Positions 27,478-35,964 of a stretch of 64,000 nt of DNA are shown one piece after another (position 1 is the stretch's first letter; the number at the start of each line of letters is the position of its first letter). The stretch lies in contig CABUKU010000005.1 in assembly GCA_902492205.1 (NCBI GenBank), forward strand, positions 88,573 to 152,572, written 5' to 3'. The position numbers were made by a program, and so were the translations under genes. Below the pieces are notes generated by a model, which was not told where the DNA came from, made no database searches, and saw nothing but the letters and a program-made list of their open reading frames with translations. Source of the stretch: an uncultured Bacteroides sp. (GTDB lineage Bacteria > Bacteroidota > Bacteroidia > Bacteroidales > Bacteroidaceae).

Positions 27478-30400
27478 TTATTTATTACTTTTTATGACAA
27501 ATCGCAGGCTTTGTGTTCCTTTTCCGAAAGTGTACTTCTTTAACACTCCGGGTCCGCAACTGCTGTTCCCTAATCCCATAACCGCTGCATCGACATTAAG
27601 AATTACTTCTTTGCGTGGAGTGAGTTCACAAGCGTGAGTTGTCTGATAAAGATCATTGGTTGTAAAGTGAAGGGCGGATGCGGAGAATTTTCTGCCTTCG
27701 GCTTCTATTCGTATACCTTGTTTTTTATGATTGGTAAGTATCAGCAGACGTACATCTTCTTTATTGCCGGTGTCTTGCGGACGAGGATAAGGTACGTATT
27801 GATCGGTCACAGTGCTTTCCCATAAGCCTACTGTAGTAGAAGTTTTGCGATCAGGATAATTTTCCCATGGTCCACGACCATACCAAGTAAAGTTTTCCAA
27901 TCCTTCACTTAATGCAAAAGACAAACCTAAACGTGGTAATTCCGGTAGTTCGCCCTCTGGGTGAAAAACAGCTTCAACGGTCAATGAACCATCTCCGGCT
28001 AAAATATAATTTAGCCGGGTGATTAATTTCCCATTTTTATATTGATTTATTTGTGTTGTACTTAGGTGAAAACAGCCATCTTTAAGTGTCCAAACAGGAT
28101 GTAGATAGTTTACTATCGGAGCTTCCAAACGATTGTTTTTCCAATCTTTGGCAAGCCAATTACCGAAACTTTTATCGTTATCTGTCGGTGCCCGAAATGC
28201 TTGTGCAATTGGTTGTGCCTGATAGCCATTAACAGAGTGAGATAACATTTCTTGTTTATTATAATTAAGAGAAAGCAAATTCCCTTTTTGGGCATCCCAT
28301 GAAATATCGAATCCTTTTCCTTGAACTTTTATTTTACCTTCTGTCTCTGTTACGATTAATTTTCTTTCATTGTTTGTTTTAGATTGGAGAGGAGCTTCCT
28401 TGATGCAGAATTGTTCAGAAGCTACCTCATATCCGGCTTCTCCCCAAAGAGTCTTTTCCTTTAATATGGCGGAAAGTCTTAGTTCAACTGACAATTGATA
28501 ATTGATAATTGACAGTTTAGGGAGGGAAGTTTTTATACTGTCGCCGGGTGCTAAATCAGGTATGGTGAGTTCACCTTTTTGCTGTTCTTTTCCATCCACC
28601 AACAAACTCCAAAGAAAACGATAAGAATCCGTTCCAATATGATGATTACGATTAATAATTGTCAATTGTCCGTTGTTCATTGTCCATTGAATGGGTTGAT
28701 AGACATGTTTTACTTCCCAATATTTGGGAGTTGTTTCACGGTCACTCATTACAACGCCATTAAAACAGAAAGCTTTCAGGTTGGGAGTGTCGCCGAAATC
28801 ACCGCCATAAGCAACCATTGTCTTTCCGTCTTTAGTTTGCTTGTAAATTCCCTGGTCTACCCAATCCCAGATAAAACCTCCAAGCATACGCTTATTACTG
28901 TATATTTCATCCCAGTATTCTTTGAAGTTTCCAAGCGCATTACCCATACAGTGTGCATATTCACTTGTCATTACGGGGCGATTGTCATTCGTGCGTTGTG
29001 CAATGGCAAGCAGGCGTTCCCACCGGGCGTTTTCTGCCCGTTCTTTATCTTCACCTTCTGTAATACCCGGATTGAGATATTCATCCATGGTGCGGGTATA
29101 GAAACGGCTGATAACATCGACAGTCATAGGATCGGGTTCTCCATTTAAACCTTGCGCTCCTTCATAATGAATCGGTCGGGTAGGATCAAAGTCACGAAGC
29201 CATGCCGATATGGCTGCAAAGTTGGGACCATATCCGCTCTCGTTACCCATGCTCCACATAACGATCGAAGGATGGTTTTTATCACGTTCTGCCATGCGGA
29301 CAGCACGGTCCATAAAAGCTGCATGCCAGTCGGGAGTACTTGCAAGAGTGCCACGAAGCCCGTGTTCTTCAATATCGGCTTCATCCATTACGTATAGTCC
29401 TAAACTATCGCAAAGCTGATACCAGCGTGGATGATTAGGGTAATGACTGGTGCGTACGGCGTTGATGTTTGCTTGTTTCATTAACAAAATATCCTGTAAC
29501 ATGCGTTCCTCCGTCATAACCCTTCCCAAACGGGGATCATGTTCATGACGATTCACTCCGCGAAAACGGATGGGCTTGCCGTTGATTAGCATTTGTCCGT
29601 CTTTTATTTCAATGCTGCGGAAGCCTACTTGTTGTTTTACCCGTTCCACTTCTTTTCCATTGGAGTCAGATAAAATGAAATGTAATGTATAAAGATTAGG
29701 AGTTTCGGCTGTCCATTGCTTGGGATTGGAAATCAGCATGGAAATACGTCCCATTTTACGAGGGCCTCGTTGAGGATTCCACTCATTCATCAACGCCGCT
29801 TTGTGATCAAGGTTTAATATTGGTTCTACTGCTACTGTTTGTGAGGCTATGTTCTTGCCGTCTTTGTCCAATAAATTAGCTGTAAGAGTATAATCTTTGG
29901 CTTTTTCCCCGTTATACACAGAGAACTCGGGATCAATTTGCAAAGTAAAATCATGGTAACTGTTATCGGCAATGGTACGGATGGTTACATCATTCATTCG
30001 AACATCTGCCGTGTGATAAAGTGTAACATCACGTTGGATACCGCTCATGCGCCAGAAATCCTGATCTTCCAGATAAGAACCGTCACTGTAACGATATACT
30101 TCAATAGCTATCTGATTCTTGCCGGGGCGGATATAGGGAGTGATAAGAAACTCGCTCGGTTCCATACTTCCCTGACTATAACCTACCCGTTGACCGTTTA
30201 TCCATACATAGAAAGCACTCATTACTCCATCAAAACGTAAAAACGTTTGTCCGTTATCTTTCCATTCATCGGGAAGAATGAATAGACGCCGGTATTGTCC
30301 CACCGGATTTCTCTCTTTATAAGTAGTATAAGAAGCTTTAGGTTCCGACATGACTCTTGGTAGATCTATACGGAATGGATAACCGGCACTTACATAAATG

Positions 30401-30708
30401 GGAGTGCCATAACCGTTTACTTCCCAATTGGCAGGAACAGTAAAATCTGTCCATGAACTGTCATCAAAGGTTGTTTCATAAAAGTTTATTATGCGCTCTT
30501 GTGGAACAGGAGTCCAACGGAATTTCCATGTTCCGTTGAGGCTGAGACTACGATCGCCCGGCTTTTTATTAAACCCAATGAAAGAGGCACGTGCCGGTTC
30601 GCGATTGATTTGCAGAACATGATGGTTTTCCCAATCATTGATTTGTTGAGCATTCAAAGAGGATATTCCCAATGCAGTGAATAGTATGAGACTATGTAAT
30701 TTCATCAT
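27478..30708 (-). CDS. GH2 LacZ-like beta-galactosidase
   Basis: A 1076-residue protein with a signal peptide (to about 20) and the five-domain LacZ layout. There is an N-terminal sugar-binding domain (about 50-225), two Ig-like domains, a TIM barrel (about 350-650) with GVNRHEHDP, acid/base Glu in MGNESGYG (near 486) and nucleophile Glu in TSEYAHCMGN (near 581), and a C-terminal bgal_small_N domain (about 800-1070). RG-II side chain B contains one beta-D-galactose, which is the likely target, reached after the GH139 step. It has its own candidate ECF-type promoter and an intrinsic terminator, so it is monocistronic. Two stretches after the barrel (NNGQLTI and INYQLSV) look like in-frame simple repeats (see findings). 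Confidence 0.9.
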   Translation of the reverse strand: MMKLHSLILFTALGISSLNAQQINDWENHHVLQINREPARASFIGFNKKPGDRSLSLNGTWKFRWTPVPQERIINFYETTFDDSSWTDFTVPANWEVNGYGTPIYVSAGYPFRIDLPRVMSEPKASYTTYKERNPVGQYRRLFILPDEWKDNGQTFLRFDGVMSAFYVWINGQRVGYSQGSMEPSEFLITPYIRPGKNQIAIEVYRYSDGSYLEDQDFWRMSGIQRDVTLYHTADVRMNDVTIRTIADNSYHDFTLQIDPEFSVYNGEKAKDYTLTANLLDKDGKNIASQTVAVEPILNLDHKAALMNEWNPQRGPRKMGRISMLISNPKQWTAETPNLYTLHFILSDSNGKEVERVKQQVGFRSIEIKDGQMLINGKPIRFRGVNRHEHDPRLGRVMTEERMLQDILLMKQANINAVRTSHYPNHPRWYQLCDSLGLYVMDEADIEEHGLRGTLASTPDWHAAFMDRAVRMAERDKNHPSIVMWSMGNESGYGPNFAAISAWLRDFDPTRPIHYEGAQGLNGEPDPMTVDVISRFYTRTMDEYLNPGITEGEDKERAENARWERLLAIAQRTNDNRPVMTSEYAHCMGNALGNFKEYWDEIYSNKRMLGGFIWDWVDQGIYKQTKDGKTMVAYGGDFGDTPNLKAFCFNGVVMSDRETTPKYWEVKHVYQPIQWTMNNGQLTIINRNHHIGTDSYRFLWSLLVDGKEQQKGELTIPDLAPGDSIKTSLPKLSIINYQLSVELRLSAILKEKTLWGEAGYEVASEQFCIKEAPLQSKTNNERKLIVTETEGKIKVQGKGFDISWDAQKGNLLSLNYNKQEMLSHSVNGYQAQPIAQAFRAPTDNDKSFGNWLAKDWKNNRLEAPIVNYLHPVWTLKDGCFHLSTTQINQYKNGKLITRLNYILAGDGSLTVEAVFHPEGELPELPRLGLSFALSEGLENFTWYGRGPWENYPDRKTSTTVGLWESTVTDQYVPYPRPQDTGNKEDVRLLILTNHKKQGIRIEAEGRKFSASALHFTTNDLYQTTHACELTPRKEVILNVDAAVMGLGNSSCGPGVLKKYTFGKGTQSLRFVIKSNK

Positions 30709-30736
30709 TATTAAAAGCTGTTAAGTCTATGTAGAT

Positions 30737-30761
30737 AGACGGATGTGGCCTGCTTTTGTAC
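30737..30761 (-). promoter_or_regulatory. Candidate ECF-type promoter of the LacZ-like GH2 gene
   Basis: On the minus strand GTAC (30761-30758), a 16-base spacer, then CGTCT (30741-30737), 28 bases before the start codon at 30708. No TAnnTTTG box is visible. Confidence 0.6.
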
Positions 30762-30771
30762 TCTGTTGAAC

Positions 30772-30806
30772 ATAAAGAAGGCGCATTCCCTGAGGGATGC
30801 GCCTTC
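30772..30806 (-). terminator. Intrinsic terminator of the LruC-domain gene
   Basis: GAAGGCGCA pairs with TGCGCCTTC and an inner TCCC with GGGA around a three-base loop. A TTTATG tract follows on the minus strand. It lies 27 bases after the stop of the gene at 30833-32980. Confidence 0.8.
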
Positions 30807-30832
30807 CAATTTATGTATATGTGTATATATTA

Positions 30833-32980
30833 TTACTTTCCTTGATACCAATTTTGGTTTTCCTTACCTCCGCTTGTTACCCATTTAGCGAAATTAGGAT
30901 AAGCCTCTGTGATGTTGACACTTTCATCAGGACATTTCCATTCCGTTGTCGGGATCATCAGCCCCCATACCATACCATCTCTGCCAATATATTTTTTGGT
31001 GCCGTTGTCCGCCGCATCTGTCATTTCAAATAAATCCGGGTTGGCAAGTTTTGTCGGGTTATAGCCTCCCAAATGAACTTCGGGACGTCTTTGCTTGGCT
31101 TCCGTTTTAGAAAGATCGGGGATAATAAAGAAGTTAAGGTCTTTATGTCCTAAATCTGCCGGTTTTACATTAGCATTATCCTTGAAAACTACATCAATTG
31201 TAAATTCGACGGGAACTGCTTCGACGTCTCTTCCCACGTTGACAAAGTTGTCACCTAGCAATTTATTTGCATTTTCGAAGAAAGGAATCACGGCTTTTTC
31301 TTGATTTGTTTCAATCCCATTAGCTGCTAGAGAGAAACTGTTGCCTAAAACTGTTTGAGGTACACCCTGTCTGTGATATTTTACACTTTCCACTTGATCG
31401 GGAGCAATCTTTTCAAGTTGCATGGCAGCGGCAATTTGTTTCAATGCTCCTACAGCCAATATTTTAACATCAAATTTAATTTGTTTTACATAAGTGGTTT
31501 CTCTACCTACATAGTTGCTGATTCCAGGGCTGACTGCTACTACCACGTCGTTCATATCGTAGTCACCGTAATAAGGCCATTGGTCTTCCATTGCAAAGAT
31601 ATAATCCGTGCTTGTTTCGACTATGATTGGAAAGTCAGGATCGGAAGGATCTTTTCCCGGATTCGGTTGATGGCTTTCTCCGTTGCAGGTTTCAATAACG
31701 ATATTTGCATCTCCCGGTTTACCCACATTTGCACCATTCTCTATTTTATAATAGTCGGTATATTTCTCAAAAGCGGTGTGCTCTTTTGCTTCAACTACCA
31801 TAGTTCCTCTGTATCTATTGGCATTGCCACAAGAAATTTCATTGGCTGTTACAAGTGATGTGTTACCCGAAGCCTCGTAAATAACTTTATAATTATTATT
31901 TATTTTATCAGCTTTAATCAAGCAACCATCTTTTAAATAGATATTCACATTGTTGAAATTAATTTCGTCTTCGACTGTGATGCTTCCTTTATTCATATAA
32001 ATTGCAGCATTTGCGGCATCCGCTTCTAAATCATCCTCGATCAAGATAGAGCAATCGTTGTATAATACGGCATTGGATTGTAAAGTAACTTCTTCTGCTT
32101 TAATGATACCCAAGTTATAAGTGATGCCGGTATTGGTGAACTTTAATTCATCACATTCAAAACGGCCGCCCGGCATAACTGTAAGTCTGGCTGTTCCTGC
32201 AAAAGATATCTTCTCACCTTCGTCAATGATTTTTCCTCCGGGAAGAACGATAACTTCCAAACCTCTTTCTATTTGATGATTCCAGTTTGTGGCAATTTTA
32301 GGTATAGTCCATGTACCTGAAACGAATAACTTGCATTGGTTAAGACCGGAATGATTAATTCCACCTCTATAGTTTCCGGTAATGCAATAATTTTTTCCTT
32401 CTTTAAACCAATCATCATTCGTGCTGCCTTTAACTTCAATTGCCCCGTCGGGAACCTTGTCATAAGTGGGGGCTGTTACTTCTCCTGTCCGGGTTGAGGC
32501 TACAGCACGTGAAACTGCAGCGTTTCCGTTTGCGGTAGAAGCAAAATTATAGGTTACGTCGGTATTGCCTTCTTGCAACTCGGCACATCCCACAACCGAT
32601 CTTCCGCGCGGATCGGTTCTCTTTATGAAAAGAACATTTTGTCCCGCAGTAGTTTCTACGGATGCAGTGAAAGCCTGTCCTTTCTTTGCCACCCCTTTTG
32701 CCAAAAGTTTTGCATTTTTGGAAAAAAGAGGTTCGCCATCATATACCTCTACGACATAAAAATATTCTCCGTTATATTCATCATCTACATTTACTGTTAG
32801 ATTAATAGTGGATATCAAATTCCAATCCATATTGTCCGGCACTTCAATGCCCAACGGATTTTCGTTCTTCCCGCCTCCATAGTTAGGATCGTAATAATCC
32901 TTTTCTGAACAACTGTACATTGCAAACAAGCCAAGCATCATTGGTAGTGCAAATCTTTTGGGGAATCTTGCTTTAAACAT
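30833..32980 (-). CDS. LruC-domain (DUF4842) lipoprotein
   Basis: A 715-residue protein. The N-terminus has a positively charged stretch, a hydrophobic segment and Cys24 in MYSC, which suggests a lipoprotein. Residues about 50-160 look like an Ig-like domain, and about 180-430 a repetitive beta-roll or beta-helix (TNTGITYNLGII, then AEEVTLQSNAVLYND). The C-terminal LruC/DUF4842 domain spans about 460-700, with the signature WPYYGDYDMNDVVV. LruC proteins are Bacteroidota surface proteins of poorly known role. It is transcribed from a housekeeping-type promoter, not the GTAC/CGTCT type, and has its own terminator. A role in surface binding within the RG-II locus is possible but unproven. Confidence 0.8.
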   Translation of the reverse strand: MFKARFPKRFALPMMLGLFAMYSCSEKDYYDPNYGGGKNENPLGIEVPDNMDWNLISTINLTVNVDDEYNGEYFYVVEVYDGEPLFSKNAKLLAKGVAKKGQAFTASVETTAGQNVLFIKRTDPRGRSVVGCAELQEGNTDVTYNFASTANGNAAVSRAVASTRTGEVTAPTYDKVPDGAIEVKGSTNDDWFKEGKNYCITGNYRGGINHSGLNQCKLFVSGTWTIPKIATNWNHQIERGLEVIVLPGGKIIDEGEKISFAGTARLTVMPGGRFECDELKFTNTGITYNLGIIKAEEVTLQSNAVLYNDCSILIEDDLEADAANAAIYMNKGSITVEDEINFNNVNIYLKDGCLIKADKINNNYKVIYEASGNTSLVTANEISCGNANRYRGTMVVEAKEHTAFEKYTDYYKIENGANVGKPGDANIVIETCNGESHQPNPGKDPSDPDFPIIVETSTDYIFAMEDQWPYYGDYDMNDVVVAVSPGISNYVGRETTYVKQIKFDVKILAVGALKQIAAAMQLEKIAPDQVESVKYHRQGVPQTVLGNSFSLAANGIETNQEKAVIPFFENANKLLGDNFVNVGRDVEAVPVEFTIDVVFKDNANVKPADLGHKDLNFFIIPDLSKTEAKQRRPEVHLGGYNPTKLANPDLFEMTDAADNGTKKYIGRDGMVWGLMIPTTEWKCPDESVNITEAYPNFAKWVTSGGKENQNWYQGK

Positions 32981-33008
32981 ATATAAGCTGTATTAAATTA
33001 TTCTGCTG

Positions 33009-33016
33009 CAAAGGTA
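33009..33016 (-). promoter_or_regulatory. Bacteroides-type -7 box (TACCTTTG) before the LruC-domain gene
   Basis: On the minus strand TACCTTTG fits TAnnTTTG and lies 29 bases before the start codon at 32980. Confidence 0.55.
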
Positions 33017-33201
33017 TGAATTATATTTGTAATAAATGAATAAAATTTGCAATTATTTTGTTCGTTTTGTGAATATAATTATTACGCTAAACTTTTTAAA
33101 GGCAGAAGGTTAGCTCTTTTTTACAATCGGTAAAGCGGGTTGATGAAATTATTTTAGATATGTTGATAGCCGGATATGGGTATAAGAAGTCGGTGTTGAA
33201 C

Positions 33202-33265
33202 TTCGCCGCACCGTGGCACATTAATGATAAAGTACAGTCTAAAAGCAATTTACGTGTGCGGCGAA
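33202..33265. repeat. Inverted repeat with TTCGCCGCAC arms
   Basis: TTCGCCGCAC (33202-33211) and GTGCGGCGAA (33256-33265) are perfect inverted 10-mers. The left arm continues CGTGGCACATTAA, close to CGTGGCACACTAA in the second element at 33653-33720. The stretch 32981-33748 has no gene; it holds this element, a 22-bp palindrome array, a terminator and the second inverted repeat. Confidence 0.6.
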
Positions 33266-33351
33266 AGGGTGATATGAACTATTTTATTGTCGCACGGACT
33301 GTCGTTTTTATCAATGGATAATATTGGGATATGCAGATGTCTTTTTCAATC

Positions 33352-33500
33352 AACGGCATATTTAATGGAAAACAACAGGGGAGGTAAAGGCAAACATAAG
33401 GATAACTAAGTGAAAACATAAGGGGATGTTGGCAAGTTAGTGTACACTAACTCGGTAGTTGGTGTACTGTAACAGGCTAGAAGACGTAGTGTAACTCGGA
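33352..33500. repeat. Dispersed intergenic repeat, copy 1, with three 22-bp-spaced palindromic units
   Basis: Three 16-base units start at 33436 (GTTAGTGTACACTAAC, a perfect palindrome), 33458 (GTTGGTGTACTGTAAC) and 33480 (GAAGACGTAGTGTAAC), exactly 22 bases apart. The flank (ATCAACGGCATATTTAA, then ACATAAGGATAACTAAGTGA) recurs as the reverse complement around 56293-56465. The third unit is the exact reverse complement of the unit at 56293. This is one copy of a dispersed element in inverted orientation to the other. Confidence 0.85.
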
Positions 33501-33517
33501 AAGGAATGGTGGAAAGT

Positions 33518-33553
33518 GAAAAAAAGTGCTGAAATAACTTCTTTTTCAGCACT
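33518..33553 (-). terminator. Intrinsic terminator on the minus strand (downstream of GH127)
   Basis: AGTGCTGAAA (33525-33534) and TTTCAGCACT (33544-33553) form a 10-bp stem followed on the minus strand by seven T. It is the first good terminator after the GH127 gene and implies a long (about 195-base) 3' untranslated region. Confidence 0.75.
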
Positions 33554-33652
33554 GTAAAGATACGAAATATTTTCGTAATATCCAAATTTTATTGAGTAAT
33601 GAAATGGTAAATTTTAGTGTTGCTTTGTGCGGCGGTAAACTAATTTACTTCA

Positions 33653-33720
33653 TCCCTTCGTGGCACACTAACTGTATTAAATAACAGTTAGTTAACCCCT
33701 ATGTGCCGCGATGAAGGGAA
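33653..33720. repeat. Nested inverted repeat after the GH127 gene
   Basis: Outer arms TCCCTTC...GGCACA and TGTGCC...GAAGGGA enclose perfect inner arms ACTAACTGT and ACAGTTAGT. It resembles the element at 33202-33265 in its GTGGCACAnTAA core. It would fold into a long hairpin in the GH127 3' untranslated region. Confidence 0.65.
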
Positions 33721-33748
33721 GAAGAATGAAGAGTTATCGAGGTATGGA

Positions 33749-35833
33749 TTATCTGCCTAACGGCATCCACACTGTCATGTCGGCTTTCCCCCGGTTGCCC
33801 CATGCATAATATGGAATTAACCGGATATTTACTTTACGGTCTGTTTTGTTCACTTCGCGATAGAGTGAGTTTTTCCAAGAACTTTCTTCCATGAGCTTGG
33901 CTGTCCCTTCCAATGCTATTACCGGGCTTCCGTCTATGGTGATTTTCTTTGGCAACAACTGAATATCGGCAGGAATAAGAATATTATCAATCTTTTTCCC
34001 GTTTTCTATATCAATACTTTCAAGGCAGTAAACCAATGGCCCGCGTTTCACAACAGTTTGATTGCGTGTTTCCTCTACCAAAGGGTTGGACTCTAACAGT
34101 TTGACCGGCATATCCATGCAAAACTCTACTATATCTCCCTTTTTCCACACGCGGTTAATTTCTGTATAAGTGTTTGCTGTGATTTTAGTTTGGATTGCTG
34201 TCCCGTTGACTTTTAAAATCGCATTGTCGCACCACTCCGGAACTCGCATAAATAAACTGAATGCTTTTTTCTTGGGAGCGGTTTCGACTGTGAACTTCAC
34301 ATTTCCATCCCAAGGATATTCGGTTACTTGGCTTAGTTGCACTTTGCTTCCGTCTTTCAAATTGGCATTTAAACTGTTTCCTCCATAAAGGTTGCAGTAA
34401 ATTCCATTTTCGCCAATAGTATAAGCATAATTTTGCGCTTCGCATAAAGTACGTACCGTATTGGGAGGACAGCAGAAACAACTGATATACTCCTGACGTT
34501 CGCGAGGCCAACGCAGTGTGTATGGGAAATCGCTACTCAGACGAAGAGGATTAGTGTAGAAGAATCGCTTCCCGTCGAGGCTTACGCCGCTTAATACACT
34601 GTTATACAAACACATTTCTACAATATCGGCGTACTTTGCATCGGCGGTGGTTTGGAGCATGCGCCAGTTGAATAGCATATTTCCGATATTGGCACAAGCT
34701 TCGTTGTGTGCCGTGCTGTTTGGCAACTGGTAAGCGCGTCCGTAACTTTGGTGCACTTTCTGAATGCTGTCCGGTTCGTAACATGTTCCGTCAGGAGAAG
34801 TTCCGTCATAAAGAGCTCCGCATGCCCCGGTAATATACATTTTCCGGTTAACAATGTCTTGCCAGATGCTTTGCAGATTATCCATTAACAACTTTTCGCC
34901 GGTTTCGGCATATACATCAGCTACTCCCGCATAAAGGTAATTGGCACGGACTGCATGTCCCATCGCATTCTTTTGTTCACGGAAAGGAATGCGGTCTTGG
35001 TTGTCATCTGTTCCGTTTTCCACCATACCCCGGATATTTATCAGGTTCTTTGAAAGTTCCAGATAACGATGGTTTCCTGTTGCACGATACATTTCCACCA
35101 CACCCATATAATGGGAAGGGCAGATTGCATTGCGGGCTAACTCTGCCGAAGCGGTTTCGTAAAAGTGGCAAAGGAAATCGGTCGCTTTTATGGCTGCATC
35201 ATAAAGAGTTTTCTTGCCTGTTGCACGATAATGAACGATTCCTGCCATCATCAAATGACCTAAATTATAAGTCTCGAAATTCAGGCGGTTGGCAAACGCT
35301 CCTTTCTCGTCTTCCGCACCTACTTTAGTGCCTATAACGGTTTGTCTTTTTGCATGAGAATCTATTCCTTTGTTCTTTTCTTCGATGATAACCGGAGTGT
35401 GAATATAACCATCTTCACGTTGCGCTTTCACGATGTGCGAAATAACTTTATCCATTAGTGAATCCAGCTTTGCTTCTCTGGTGATAGAGTAAACGGATGC
35501 TACGCCTTCCAGCCATTTATAAAGATCGCCATCATGGAAAGGAGGCCCCCAATGTTCGCCCTCGCATGCACCCGAAGCTATTTCGAAATTTCGGAAACCA
35601 TGCGATATGTCGGGGTTGTTCCATGTATTCCACATGGAAAGGATCATAGTGTCTTTATATACATCAAAGCGGTCGGCCCAGAATCCGTTTGTCCATTTTA
35701 CCGAGCCGATGTCTGTCCCATACATTTTCGCATATTTGCTTGCAGAGGTGTCTACCAATCCTTTTTGTTGTCCATTGATGACAGAGCATCCCGCAGTTAA
35801 GGCAAGAGCAAGGATAAGAGTCTTTTTCTTCAT
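33749..35833 (-). CDS. GH127 hydrolase (probable aceric acid hydrolase)
   Basis: A 694-residue protein with an N-terminal signal (possible lipobox TAGC at 12-15). The (alpha/alpha)6 barrel spans about 40-470 (EHWGPPFHDGDLYKWLEGVA), followed by beta domains. The Cys cluster SCFCCPPNT near 454 is the GH127 hallmark, where a zinc-held Cys acts as nucleophile in characterised beta-L-arabinofuranosidases. TCYEPDS near 350 may supply further ligands. The member found in RG-II loci (BT1003) removes the rare sugar aceric acid from side chain B, which is the best assignment here. It is transcribed alone, divergently from the GH106 operon, from a candidate ECF-type promoter. Confidence 0.88.
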   Translation of the reverse strand: MKKKTLILALALTAGCSVINGQQKGLVDTSASKYAKMYGTDIGSVKWTNGFWADRFDVYKDTMILSMWNTWNNPDISHGFRNFEIASGACEGEHWGPPFHDGDLYKWLEGVASVYSITREAKLDSLMDKVISHIVKAQREDGYIHTPVIIEEKNKGIDSHAKRQTVIGTKVGAEDEKGAFANRLNFETYNLGHLMMAGIVHYRATGKKTLYDAAIKATDFLCHFYETASAELARNAICPSHYMGVVEMYRATGNHRYLELSKNLINIRGMVENGTDDNQDRIPFREQKNAMGHAVRANYLYAGVADVYAETGEKLLMDNLQSIWQDIVNRKMYITGACGALYDGTSPDGTCYEPDSIQKVHQSYGRAYQLPNSTAHNEACANIGNMLFNWRMLQTTADAKYADIVEMCLYNSVLSGVSLDGKRFFYTNPLRLSSDFPYTLRWPRERQEYISCFCCPPNTVRTLCEAQNYAYTIGENGIYCNLYGGNSLNANLKDGSKVQLSQVTEYPWDGNVKFTVETAPKKKAFSLFMRVPEWCDNAILKVNGTAIQTKITANTYTEINRVWKKGDIVEFCMDMPVKLLESNPLVEETRNQTVVKRGPLVYCLESIDIENGKKIDNILIPADIQLLPKKITIDGSPVIALEGTAKLMEESSWKNSLYREVNKTDRKVNIRLIPYYAWGNRGKADMTVWMPLGR

Positions 35834-35869
35834 TAGTCAATAGTTTTTAATCTTTAAATAGTAGACATT

Positions 35870-35895
35870 AGACGCTAAAATAGATTGGTTTGTAC
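35870..35895 (-). promoter_or_regulatory. Candidate ECF-type promoter of the GH127 gene
   Basis: On the minus strand GTAC (35895-35892), a 17-base spacer, then CGTCT (35874-35870), 36 bases before the start codon. Its -35 half forms a perfect inverted repeat with that of the divergent GH106 promoter: TGTACTCA at 35891-35898 and TGAGTACA at 35907-35914. Confidence 0.6.
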
Positions 35896-35909
35896 TCAGC
35901 TTTGGTTGA

Positions 35910-35934
35910 GTACATAAATTTACTTTTTACGTCT
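35910..35934 (+). promoter_or_regulatory. Candidate ECF-type promoter of the GH106 operon
   Basis: GTAC at 35910-35913, a 16-base spacer, then CGTCT at 35930-35934, ending 30 bases before the GH106 start codon. It lies back to back with the GH127 promoter. Confidence 0.6.
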
Positions 35935-35964
35935 TTAACATAGAAATATAGTAGCCAATATAGT

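Noticed and set aside
33352..33500. The 22-bp arrays as CRISPR arrays
   Set aside because: The conserved part is 16 bases with only 6-base spacers, the units are palindromic, there are three or four of them, and no cas genes are nearby.
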